Made by a program: the position numbers and the translations under genes. A stretch of 64,000 bases of DNA. It comes from Morella rubra (taxonomy: Eukaryota > Streptophyta > Magnoliopsida > Fagales > Myricaceae). The stretch is taken from the NCBI GenBank assembly GCA_003952965.2, contig RXIC02000151.1:41457-105456 (forward strand). The letters run 5' to 3'. Numbering within the stretch: position 1 is the first letter of the stretch; every line of letters begins with the position of its first letter. The notes beneath the pieces are model-generated. The model saw only the letters and a list, made by a program, of their open reading frames with translations. It made no database searches and was not told the DNA's origin. Shown here in pieces: positions 1 to 10,343 of this stretch.

Positions 1-504
1 GCCAAATAGGTAATAACTATCACTAAAACCGAATATTCTACAACAAGGGTGCTGCTATGGTCATGCCCAAGAAATGTTGCTAGGCTAGTTACCCCTTCCC
101 CTTTTGCTTAGAAAAAAAGAAAAAATAAGTTCCCACTATACATTGATCACCATCATGGCATGTCACAAGGGAATATCTGAAAATATTTCTAAAAAAAATA
201 AAAAATGGGTTTTATATTTTTATATAGCACTCTACACAGATCTAAAGAAGTATCATTATAACTCCTATTAAGTGATACAGCAATTCATGGGTTGTGAATT
301 TTTATTTTATAGCATTCAAACACAAATCTTAGAACTTAGATTCATTTTTTTCTAGCTTCCGTTTGTTTAATTAGCTGCTGACTCTGTCCAATGGGGTCAA
401 ATCGTCTGTGTATACTCTAGCAACAGAATTGTTAATTGCATTACTTTGATGCTTGTTTCTATCAATTCATAGTGCCAATAATCAGGCTTTGGTGCCTTCT
501 TTAG
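1..504 (+). other. Intron sequence upstream of the first visible ERD2-like exon
   Basis: AT-rich sequence without a coding block. It ends in a pyrimidine-rich stretch and TTTAG at 500-504, the acceptor for the exon that follows. The frame enters that exon in phase 1 (a Gly codon is split). Nothing else is supported here. Confidence 0.6.
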
Positions 505-2195
505 GCCTCTCACTGAAGAGCCAAGAACTCACAGCTCTGTTCCTAGCCGTACGACTCTTCTGTAGCACCTTCATGGAGGCTGACATTCACACAGTATTAG
601 ATCTTATCACCCTTGTGGCGACGACATGGGTTGTATACATGATTCGATTCAAGTTGAAGTCAACCTACATCAAGGAGCTTGACAACTTGCCCCTATACTA
701 TCTGGTAAAGACATTGCTGTGTGTTCTGCTCTTAATATTGTGGAACAGAGTCGAAACATTTGCCAATTTCTCATTCTGCTTTGGTAATGCAACTACAAGA
801 ACCAATTGGAGAAATTAAAAGAAAAGAATTCAATTCAAGGCAGAAGGATGTTGGCCGGACCATCCGGTATTGGTTGGGAACTTCATACCGACTCACATTT
901 GATCTTAAGGATTTCTAGAAGTTAGACAGAGAAATGCTTTTTTCAGTCACAGTGTTATAGAGCTATGTAAAACAGAGAGGAAGCAATTCATGATTATTTT
1001 CTTCTGATTGTTGTATGATAGGTGGTGCCTTGTGCTGCCCTTGCCATACTTGTCCACCCTTTTACAATCCATTTTCGCTTGACTCGGATCCTATGGGCAT
1101 TTGGCGTGTATTTGGAATCTGTTTCAGTGCTGCCTCAGCTTCGTTTGATGCAGAATGCTAAGGTTTTATTTTCCGCTACTCTCCTCTCTCTGCATCCAGC
1201 AGTTTGTCAAGTTGTCAAAATTAACACTAATGTGTTCCATTCTCCTTCCAATTTTTCAGATGATTGAACCATTTACAGCCCATTTTGTGTTTGCACTGGG
1301 AGTTTCAAGATTCTTCGCATGTGCTCACTGGATAATTCAGGTCAGTGTTATACATTATGGGGGTTCCTATAATCCTATTACATGTACCATTTTAATGGAC
1401 CCCGTAGAACCATAGAAGAACAAGGCGTGTTTCGCATTCGATTAAATGGTTCATAGTTGAAAAGGGCAAGAAAATGATTGCTTCAGGGTTTTAGTGATAT
1501 CATGCTTCAGATTATTATTCTTGAGAGTTTTTGGAAGAATGAAGCTTTTTCTACCGCAGAGAGTGTCTAGCATTGCCGCTTCCACTACCTATTAGACAAT
1601 GTAGTACTGAAAGGCTAGACGAATCGAAATTGACTGAAAATTGAATATGGTCGGTCCGGCCAGTTCTATGCTTGAGCGGTTTGGTGGTCGGTCCATAAAA
1701 TTAGGAACTGATCACCTTGGTTCGGTGGTCGGTTTTCACCCTGATGATGTTCATTATTGCTTAGAATGCTATGTGTAATAAATACCATGTCTTAGTAAAG
1801 ACAATACATACACCATTTTTTTTACTTTTTCTTTTTCTTTTTCTTTTTCTTTTTCTTTTGCGGCTTTAACTGATGGAAACAAACAAATGCAACATTGTTG
1901 CCTTGTGCATGCATATTGCAGATTTATGAGACCGGTGGGAGCTATCTGTTTTTGGTTGGTAGTGGGTACTTCTGGTTCTTGGCTGATTTTCTTGCTGAAA
2001 TAGTCCAGACGTTTATCTTGGCTGACTTCTGTTACTATTACATAAAGAGGCAAGTCTCCAGAATTTCTTTCAGTATCTTCAATAGTGTCATTATGCTGCC
2101 CTCCACGGGCTCCATCATATGCCATACAAATTACCCCTCTCTTTCCATTTTGCAGCTTCACGCAAGGCCAGCTTGTAACGAGGATACCAGTTTAG
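505..2195 (+). CDS. ERD2-like ER-lumen protein retaining receptor family, 5' end missing
   Basis: Multi-pass membrane protein related to the KDEL receptor ERD2. Classical ERD2 returns escaped ER proteins from the Golgi; the role of this longer plant subgroup is less clear. Exons read as 505-704, 1022-1162, 1260-1340, 1922-2049 and 2156-2195, with phases 1, 0, 0, 0 and 2 all compatible. Conserved blocks are SLKSQELTALFLAVRL, ending in the hydrophobic loop before YYL; PQLRLMQNAK; EPFTAHFVFALGVSRF; and EIVQTFILADFCYYYIK. The C-terminus after the GC-AG intron reads KSFTQGQLVTRIPV and stops. The first exon, which should hold the N-terminus and first membrane segments, lies upstream of the window; 1-504 looks like intron. 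The intron at 1341-1921 contains a CTTTTT microsatellite. Family assignment is firm; the exact subgroup is inferred from remembered sequences. Confidence 0.9.
1825..1859 (+). repeat. CTTTTT hexamer microsatellite
   Basis: About six units of CTTTTT in the intron before the fourth visible exon of the ERD2-like gene. It is pyrimidine-rich and lies about 60 bases ahead of the acceptor. On the other strand it reads as a Lys-Glu repeat, which is only a shadow. Confidence 0.85.
2050..2155 (+). other. GC-AG intron (last intron of the ERD2-like gene)
   Basis: The donor reads AAGAG|GCAAGT and the acceptor TTTTGCAG|CTTC. Splicing here joins codon AG|C and continues as a family-like C-terminus to a stop at 2193-2195. 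No GT donor nearby gives the same continuation. GC-AG introns are a known minor class, and GCAAGT is their usual consensus. Confidence 0.85.
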
Positions 2196-2286
2196 GAAAC
2201 CGGTTTGGGGAGCATTTCCATTTACGTTGTTTCACGTACCAACATTGGCTTTTGAGGATGTAAATTACATCCAATGGCAACAATTA

Positions 2287-2321
2287 CCCCCCACCCCCCC
2301 CCCTCCCACCCCCCCCCCCCC
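2287..2321 (+). repeat. Poly-C tract
   Basis: A C-rich run of about 35 bases interrupted by a few A and T, about 90 bases after the ERD2-like stop codon and probably in the 3' UTR. Its exact length is likely unreliable in any assembly. Confidence 0.8.
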
Positions 2322-3073
2322 AGATTCTGTCATCTTAATGTCTTTCCTTTTCATTTCTTAGATATAGGCTGCGTGAAGATTTGGCTCGATTTTGAAAGCT
2401 TTAGAGATCTTATTAGATTGAACTAGATTTTATAATGTCCAATAATTATCAAGAGTAATTTTGATCCATCCTTTTAAAATCAAAAAGCATACATAACTAC
2501 ACCTTTCTTCAAGTGTATAACGATCTTATCATATTATGGATGAGGATTTTTTTATAATTTGTTGAATAAATCACACGATACAATTCAAAAAGAAATAGAT
2601 ACAACACATAGGTCCTATAGTAAGACTCATGCTGTTCGAAAATTTACATAATCTCATAGTAAGACTCAGGAGTTAGGAGGGACATCCTCCTTGAGGCTTG
2701 ACGTATCAAGTTCGAGTCTCAAGAGTGTGGGATGAATTTTTTTACTGCTGGGCGAGTTCTTGACTTATCTGCTTCCTAAATTGTAAGATCGGTTCAGTGA
2801 GCCGTGATTTGTATATCAGGATTGGGCCAAACGAGTCCAACTTTAAGAGATTTCTATGTTATCAAAAAAAAAAAAATTTAAATAAACCAATATTAAATAG
2901 TATAAAATATAATTATTATATCTATCTTTTTCAGCGTGCAATTCAAACACCAAATTACATATCCATCCTATAATATTAACATGCATCACAATTCATAATT
3001 TTGCTTAGACGACTCTTCTAATAATCTTCTGTATGCTGCCAAATCACTCCACGAGGAATCCTTTCGGCTGTAA
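2322..3073. other. Intergenic region with a possible old SINE
   Basis: No gene is visible. From about 2655 to 2876 the sequence has a B-box-like GTTCGAGTCTC at about 2709-2719 and ends in an A tract (2866-2876), as a plus-strand tRNA-derived SINE would. I cannot find a good A box or a target duplication, so this is only a suggestion. The first part (about 2585-2660) resembles stretches near 30780-30900 and 46690-46760, pointing to a dispersed repeat. Confidence 0.35.
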
Positions 3074-3937
3074 CACGTGGAGCCCTCGTCTGGGTACGAG
3101 TAGGACAGGTCATGTCTGTTTCGCATCAATGCATATAGCCTGTCTCACTTCCATAACTTTCTCTACCAGGAACTACACGTGGCCGCCATGCATCATTCGA
3201 GCAACAGTCTGGGTTTTTCAAAACCACGTCCATGAGCGGGTCCCGTCCAACAGGCTCGCGTGGCGCGACTGAAATAGTCGTCAACTTATTCAGGGGGCGA
3301 TTTCCACGTGTCGCACCTATCTTGACGCCTAAAAAACCACCTTATCCAAAGCCGTGGCGCCACGCGTACGACAACCCCAGCTAAGAACACGTCGAACCGT
3401 TTACATCACCTTCCTTAAAAGCTGTTACTTTGCGGAGGAGCTTGGCTGTCATACTCATCCCAGGACCCCCACCCCCACCCCACCCACGTGTGGGTCCCAC
3501 ACTCGTCCCGCTCCGCATATGGGAATTCAAATCGGGACCCACCCAAGTTGAAAAGTACACGTGTGAATGCGTCGACCAACTACTTTGCTTTCTCTGTCTT
3601 AAGATTTGCGGAGACAGCAGGATCTCGCACCACGTGGCCGCATTGTTCCAGATTGTCAGCACCTACACCTATTACGCATGGGGCCGGCGAGAGACGAACA
3701 GGTGTCGAACTTTGAGTTATTCTCTCCCATTCGCCACGTGGTCTCTCGAGGGCCTGCAACCGTGTTCCCCTGGGGTCGAACCTCAGCCAAAGGTAAAAGA
3801 TTTATCTTAATCGCACATCCAAAACACGCGTTACCGCTAAATTAGCTCAATTAATTAGCGAATAATCAGGTGATTAAACGGAAAATCTCCTTCCTGTCAC
3901 CAACCGCCCTCTTCAACTTCTCCGCTTCCGCCACGTG
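3074..3937 (+). promoter_or_regulatory. Cluster of eight CACGTG G-boxes upstream of the NINJA/AFP-like gene
   Basis: Perfect CACGTG palindromes occur at 3074, 3176, 3305, 3485, 3558, 3631, 3735 and 3932. A random 864-base stretch would be expected to hold about 0.2. The stretch is also much more GC-rich than its surroundings. G-boxes are bound by bZIP factors (ABF/ABI5, GBF) and bHLH factors (MYC2, PIFs). The downstream gene is a NINJA/AFP-family repressor of ABA or jasmonate signalling, so feedback by the pathway it represses is a reasonable inference. Confidence 0.8.
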
Positions 3938-4032
3938 GGCTACGCTTTGCTTCGATTCTTCCTATTTCCCTGTCCCTATCTTTCTCCCTGTCTTCCACAC
4001 AATCCGAACCCAAACCACGACGTTTCTTTCTT

Positions 4033-4038
4033 TTATAT
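4033..4038 (+). promoter_or_regulatory. Probable TATA box of the NINJA/AFP-like gene
   Basis: TTTTATATCG lies about 95 bases ahead of the ATG at 4128 and just downstream of the G-box cluster, which fits a start site near 4065 and a short leader. The position is inferred from spacing only. Confidence 0.45.
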
Positions 4039-4127
4039 CGTGTCTATGTGGCTGTTCGAGCGTCGAGCTTTCTTCTGGTTGAATCTTTTACTTCTGTCAA
4101 AATAAGAACTTGGTTGAGTTCCTCGCA

Positions 4128-6482
4128 ATGGTGGAGGTTTCAGAGATTGGATTGAAGCATGAGGACGATCAGGACGAGTTGGATTTAGGGTTGTCGATCG
4201 GAGGGAGTTTCAAGAGATCAGAGAAATTGAAGCCAATGAAGAAAGTGTACGGTTTTACGGTTGATTCGAAACCCGACGGCTATCATGCGGATGTGAAGGA
4301 AAACCGTCCGGCTTCTTCAAGATCCAGCGTGTCGCCGGGTTTCTCAAGGGATGCGGAGCCTGTGGAAGCGCGGACGAAGCGGGAGATGCATGCGTTAAGG
4401 AGGCAAGAAGCGAAGAGAAAGAGGGAAGAGAAGCAACAGCAGAAAAGGGGTACGTTTATACCCAGAAACGGAGAGTCCGTAAATGAGTTCCAAATGGGGG
4501 AGCAGCCGGCGCTTAAGAAAGATTGGAGGTATGACTATGCCAGTAACGTGAATATGAATGATAGCGACGAGCATATGCGAATGCTGCTTCAGCAGCACCT
4601 CCGCCACAATGGCCTTACCAATCCAATGCCGTTGCGGGCCATGTCGGCGACGGCAGAGTCCACGTCGATCCCGGTGCAGTACGTGCCGTTCACGAACGGG
4701 GGCTCGGGTTTTCCTAGCTTGATGCCGTGCTGGGTGCCTGGTGGAGGGACGTTTGAGCCGTCGGGTTGCGAAAGTTTCAGGCCGTACAAGGGAAGTCAGA
4801 GTCCAAGGCGTAACTTGTCCAACGGGAGCGAGTCGGATCACGATAGTGTGAAAGATGGCGGGAATGGAAAAACGGCGTCGTCCGGGTCGCCACATTGCAG
4901 TTCCTCTGCTCTTTCGGAGGACCATAGTTCCTCTCGTAAAGGTACCCCTAAAGGCTAAAGTTATTTCCCTCTTCTTCTTTTTTTCCACTTTTTTTTTTTT
5001 TTAACTCTCTTTGTGTTTGGTTTGTGGGTTTTTCCATTGTCACTCTGGATTGTAAAATTTTAACAAAATTTTTATTTTTATCAAACATGTTTTAATATTT
5101 TATTTTTATTTTTTATTTTTATGATCAATTTTAATACATTTCTTTTTTTAATATCAAACATAAAATTTTATAAAGAAACGATATATTTTTCAGTTGCCCA
5201 CCGATCTAATTATTTCTTACGTTATCACTTTTCCGGTGGGTTTTTTTTTCTCCTTTTTTTTATTGGAAAGGATGGTAGATGGTCGTTTTTTTTTTTAATT
5301 CGGTAATTCTATTATATTTTCTCAACAAAAAATAGATAAAATAGAGCATTGGACTAATTCGACAGGATAAGAAATTTCTTTTTATAAGAAACGGGAGACG
5401 ATCTTTCTTCGTTTTTTTTGGCAAGTTGGCGGTAGGGCAGGGGATTCGATTCCCGGATCAGGACGCTCTCTTTAAAGCAGGTCATGCCAGCTGAGCCTGA
5501 GGCTTGCTGACTGAGGGGGAGACGATCTGAGAAGTCAGAAACACGTTTTTGTTCGAGCGGCAAGGAATCTTTCCTTGAGATTTCCTTTTTTTCCTCTCTT
5601 TTTTAGTCCGATAAGATCAATCACCTTTTTCAAATGGTCTCGTTTATCTACTCCATAGACTCCAACTGGCAACTGTCTTTGTGGTTTATGTCACTAGCTG
5701 GATCCCGCTCAGAATTTTTTTATAATTTTTTGCCCGAAATCGTAGGGGAAGAAAATTCCCGAATTTGTTTCGCCTGGACTTGGGAAGTATTTTGAATTTC
5801 TAATGGAGAAAAGCTCGAGTCTTTCCAGAATTACCTGAACTCATGGATTGGGAGGTTCTTTTCCCTAATGGTATTCTGTTTTCCTTTTATCTTTCCAGGT
5901 ATTGGTGGTACTTGTGAATCCAGAAGCCATTCAAGCCACTCTTCGCCAGAGAAACATCAATTAAAGGGTTGGAAATCAAATGATACGATGGGCCACTCAG
6001 AACACAGTGCTTCCTCTGAGCCCGTGGAATCCAACAAGGGCAATTTTGATGGGATAATCCATATTGAGAAATCGCTTCCATCGAACACTGCTCAATCTGG
6101 CCCAACTAGACCCAAGGAGGAAGCCATGCCTGAAGCAACAAAACCAAGTGACGAGCACTTGCCAAACAATGGCAATGCAACCCCTTGTTCGGTGAAGGAA
6201 ACGAAGGTTGAGACGGGAAAGCCTCCGAAACCACAAGCTCAGAAGAACCAAAACACCATCACTTCTCTGCCTCAAATGCCATATGTGTCGACCACCGGGA
6301 ACGGTCCAAATGGGAAAACCATTACTGGGTTCTTGTACAGATATACGAAATCGGAGGTTAGTATCATCTGCGTTTGCCATGGAAGCACATTCTCACCAGC
6401 TGAGTTCGTGCAGCATGCTGGAAGCACGGGTGTCTCGCATCCTTTGAAACATATCACCGTCATTCCTTCACCTCTTGGATGA
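4128..6482 (+). CDS. NINJA/AFP-family transcriptional repressor
   Basis: Nuclear adaptor of the NINJA/ABI-five-binding-protein family. These proteins link JAZ or ABI5-type factors to TOPLESS co-repressors in jasmonate and ABA signalling. Two exons, 4128-4941 and 5899-6482 (phase 1 junction inside a Gly codon), encode 465 residues. Visible features: an EAR motif LDLGLS at residues 18-23; a basic stretch [20 protein letters not shown] in the first third; a Ser-rich middle; and the C-terminal conserved block from about residue 413, including [19 protein letters not shown] and [10 protein letters not shown], followed by HPLKHITV. The ATG at 4128 is the first in frame; an earlier in-frame TTG at 4110 is not needed. 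The intron (957 bases) holds a SINE. Whether it is orthologous to NINJA or to an AFP cannot be settled without a tree. Confidence 0.93.
5405..5516 (-). mobile_element. tRNA-derived SINE with 12-bp target duplication
   Basis: Read on the minus strand from 5516, the element has an A-box-like CAGGCTCAGCTGGCA, then a B-box-like GGAATCGAATCCC, and ends in an eight-A run just before the flank. Identical 12-base copies GGGAGACGATCT flank it at 5393-5404 and 5517-5528. A pol III-type promoter, 3' A tail and target duplication are the hallmarks of a SINE. It lies antisense in the only intron of the NINJA/AFP-like gene and is only about 112 bases long, so it is a short family or a truncated copy. Confidence 0.8.
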
Positions 6483-7973
6483 CGCGCGCTCCCGAACCGA
6501 ACCTGATGATTTCCAGTCTTCTGCCTCAGTCTTTTTAGGTTTTTGGTTTTTTAGAGACTGCGGGTGTTGAACAGAAACAGTGGGGTTACTTGTTAGGTTA
6601 GGGATGGAAAATCAAATCAGATAGGGTGGTGGTGGTGGGTTACGTACATACTCAAGTTGGAGTAGCTCTTCTACTGATCATGAATGATAGAGACTCGCAT
6701 CTTTTGAGTTTGTGATATGCCCTTTTCTGACTCTGCTTAATATATATATTCTGGATGCCATAGATTTGCTGCTTTATTCAAAGCCTGTCCCCTGCTTCTC
6801 TTTCATTCTTGGTTTTTGTCACTCTAAACTATACCCTTCCATAATTTGTAGTACACCCCAAAACCATCATTATTTGGCAATTAACCCAATTTATGAAGTG
6901 CTAAATTTTATAATTCACTCTCTAAGTTGCGATCTAAGAATAACTTATGACATAGTAATTCAATATCAACGATGCACGTTACAGGAAATTTTTAGTATAA
7001 GGGGGTTATTTGCTAATCATTTTTATTTATAGACAAATTCAAAACTGTGTTATAACGGTAATTTTGTTCAAAAATATGTTATTCATATTATAAGACGTGC
7101 TAAAGATCTAATTGAGAGAACACTTTGGAGTGAATTAAGAGGCCTACAAGCATAACCCGGAATGCAAGATTTAATTGAAAGATAAAAACAAAGCAAACAT
7201 TAAAAACTTTTAACGTTTATAATTCTAAAAATTTTACACAAATAATCTTAAATGTTATTCAACCACTTGTTGTGTCTGTAATTTCTAATTAAACCGTACA
7301 AGACGGAAACAAAATTGTCATCCCTTATACCAACCTAGTTTTTTTCGCTAGGGAGAGAAGCTCTCGACTTCTCACTCTAGCCGCACCAATGATCCGCTCC
7401 CCCTTAGCAGATCTGACTGGCAAGAGCTCCTCCCTTGGCCAAGCTTTTTATATGGCCAGTTGCTGTGCTTTTTCCTCTTTTTCAGACCTCTTCGGGGTTC
7501 CTCCGGCTAGAAGGGAGGCTAGATCTAGGCCTTTTTGGCCTCCAAAGAAGGACATGCGCGCCACAGCTGGACAGATCAGGCACCGGGCTCTCTTTCCATA
7601 TCGGTTCAGGGTTGACGAGGCGGCGCGTGTGCCTCACGTGCTTGGTTTCCATGATAGAGACCGAGATAGAAACATACAAGTCAATGCATGGGAGAAACTG
7701 AGGAGTGTGAGGTGTAGGCGAAAAAGAACCCATCCACGATTCGAAATAATCGTGTGAGTTTGAAAGGAAACAAACTCCTAAAGGAAAATAATAAAAAAAA
7801 TAATTCGTTACTGAATAATATAAAAAAGTGTTTTAGAGTTAAAATATTAAAAATTAAAAACTAAAAATATTAAAATACAAGTACGTACTATTTGTTAAGA
7901 TTGAGAGGTAGTAATTAGATCTTACAAGTTTGCATTTTCTTAAAATATTATAAAATGGCTTCGTTCTTAATAG
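6483..7973. other. Intergenic region, 3' UTR then unassigned sequence
   Basis: The first 250 bases or so are probably the 3' UTR of the NINJA/AFP-like gene. From about 7340 to 7750 the sequence is more GC-rich, with open frames on both strands that resemble nothing I know; it may be a transposon remnant. The rest is AT-rich without recognisable features. Confidence 0.5.
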
Positions 7974-8491
7974 TTTTTATGGGTCTTCTTAATTTTTTTT
8001 TCATAGTTTTTGTGTTGTTTTTCTCAAAAATTGAGACCAAAAATTACATAAAAATTTTATTAAAGTCTGAAATAATATGTGAATTTTTTTAAAAAACGAT
8101 TAAACAAATATAGCCAAAAGTTCCCCTATACTAAGTGGGTGGTACTGAAAAGTGACATTCTCAAGTCTGTAATTACATCCGAAAAATATTTCCCCTATAC
8201 TAAGTGGGTGGTACTTTTTTTTTTTCTTAAAATACGGTTTTTCTTAATAGTTTCAAAAATTTCAATGTATACTACCATACTAATTCATCTAGACATTCTT
8301 ATTGGATTTTTGTAAGAGGAGTTTTTATGGGTCTTCGTAATTTTTTTTTCATAGTTTTTGTGTTGTTTTTCTCAAAAATGGAGACCAATAATTACATAGA
8401 AATTTTATTAAAGTCTGAAATAATATGTGAATTTTTTTAAAAACGATTAAACAAATATAGCCAAAAGTTCCCCTATACTAAGTGGGTGCTT
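7974..8491. repeat. Direct duplication, about 170-bp unit at 348-bp spacing
   Basis: The stretch from about 7974 to 8147 (TTTTTATGGGTCTTC onward, ending CCCTATACTAAGTGGGTG) recurs at about 8322-8491 with few changes. A third, short copy of its end (CCCTATACTAAGTGGGTG) lies near 8191-8209. Non-coding. It is either local tandem duplication or a nested repeat family. Confidence 0.8.
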
Positions 8492-9290
8492 TTTTTTTTT
8501 CCTAAAATGTAAAATTTTCCATCATTTTCATAAGAGAGGCGAAGTGGTTAGAAAATAGATTTTTTTTTCCCATCCAGTCTCCAAACATCCTTAAAGGCTT
8601 AACAGAAATAATTGGAAACTTGAAGCAAAACCAAAGAATAAGAGGGCGGGCCTGGACTAAATGGGCTAATTTACATACTAAAAAAAAATGAATCATTTGC
8701 AGAGGTCAACCTGGGCGGCCCCTTGCTGGTTCCGCCTCTATCCATACCTAATACACAAATTTCATTTGTCAAAGTTAAATATAGTTTAAGCCTTTAATTG
8801 ATACTTACCATTTTTTACAGCGAATATAATAGGTAATTAAAATCTAATCCTGATCATATCAAGTTAGATGTTACTTCCTCTAATGTAATTTTTGAAGATA
8901 ATGATCAAGTAATGTTGTTTTCAAGAGGAAACATTATATGATATTTTGGGGAGTCTTTTTCTAGACATTTTTTGCTGGCCAGAATTTCTTCCGTAATAAG
9001 CAAACCACCATGTTTACTCTTGACAATTTCCTTCTTTTCTAAAGTATTAGGTTCCGAAAATCTGGGTGATACTTTCCTTGTGGTAATTTCTCGTTTTTAT
9101 TTGCCTTTTTCGACCGACAGAATCTTCTACGGCTCCAAATCTATTGGCCGGATAAAAAAGAAAAATAAATCTGTATATATTTTTTTATTATTTTGTATTC
9201 ATCGAAGAAAAGAATTGGTTCAACACTTTAGGAGATCTCCTCCTCTCTCCTCTCTTCTCTCTCTTCCCACGTCCCAGTACGGTTCTGTTG
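8492..9290. other. Intergenic region upstream of the G3BP-like gene
   Basis: AT-rich, no gene visible. The last part is the promoter region of the NTF2-RRM gene. Confidence 0.5.
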
Positions 9291-9302
9291 CGCTGTATCT
9301 CA

Positions 9303-9308
9303 TATATA
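9303..9308 (+). promoter_or_regulatory. Probable TATA box of the G3BP-like gene
   Basis: CATATATACACC is followed by a CT-rich leader (about 9330-9495) typical of a plant 5' UTR and containing a telo-box-like AAACCCTAA near 9396, a motif common in genes of the translation machinery. The leader then appears to be split by an intron running to the acceptor at 10329, since coding begins at 10344. Confidence 0.5.
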
Positions 9309-10343
9309 CACCCCAAAACCCTCTTCTTTTACACTCTCGCACCGCCAGTCTCTCTCGCGCCTCTCCGAGATCCAGACAAGCAAACCCCGATATAAACCCT
9401 AAAAAGAAAAGGGAGGGGAGGTGAGAGAAGGTCGCTGAGCGACGCAGAGAATATCCTTCTCTCGCTCTCTCTGTCCGATCCGCTCTCTTCGCTTAGGTAC
9501 TCTTCTTGCTTCCCCAATCGCATCCATAATTCTTTGGGAGAGTTACTTTTTTAATCTCTGTTTGTTTTCTAGGGGGAAATACTGTAGAAAGTAGAATTTT
9601 ACTTTAGGAAGACGCCGAGATTCACGTACTGAAAAATCCTCTGCTGGATCGCCACTACTTAGCAAAACCCTTGGTTTACTTTTGAAGTTTATTTTCGGCC
9701 GCGATTCTTTCCAGGGAAAACGTTCCTGCGGAAGCGTAAACCTTTGTGGGTAAACTTTAAGTATAAGCGGAGGTTTTGATTTAATGAACTAATTTGCCGA
9801 GGACTTGCGTTGAAGTAGCTGAAGGTCTGTAGGTTTTTCTGTTTGTGTTGCTAGAGGGATCATTTGTTTCAGGAAAGGATTTAGTGGAGGAAGTTTCCAT
9901 CCGAGTCTCCATTTCTCTTGACGGTCGGGGGAATGTCTTTTAGAAAAATTTCAGGAATATCTACAACAGGGAAATCTGCGTAGTGTTTGTTTGGAATTTT
10001 TTTGGAAATGATAATTTTCCTGAGAATGTCCTGTCAGTTAAACATAATTGGAAATGACAATTTTGTCTTAGAATGTAGTGCCCGTAGTTTTTTTCTTCAA
10101 TCCATCATGCATTCAAGTTGCTGAAAGAGTGGCTTACAAAATAAAAGTTGCTGGGAGAGTGTCCAGTGAGGTCTAGCTCTAATTACACGTCTCCCCTGTG
10201 ATAACAAGGTGGAAGAGAAAAGTTGGTGGAAAATTGGAGTGGTCTTTTTTGTTAAGCTACTAAATTATGTTTAACTAGTATGGTGCGAGATATCTGTTTT
10301 AATTAGTTTTATTCTTAATCGCTTTTCAGAGATCATTTCAAGG

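Noticed and set aside
1769-2161. Minus-strand frame with a Lys-Glu repeat
   Set aside because: It is the reverse of the CTTTTT microsatellite and of ERD2-like exons.
3033-3845. Overlapping frames of 65-126 codons upstream of the NINJA/AFP-like gene
   Set aside because: The stretch is a GC-rich promoter; the frames overlap in several phases and none has a family match or splice support.
4395-4988. Minus-strand frame of 197 codons
   Set aside because: Antisense shadow of NINJA/AFP-like exon 1.
7389-7757. Frame of 122 codons on the plus strand
   Set aside because: Three overlapping frames exist here on both strands and none resembles a known protein; possibly an old transposon piece.
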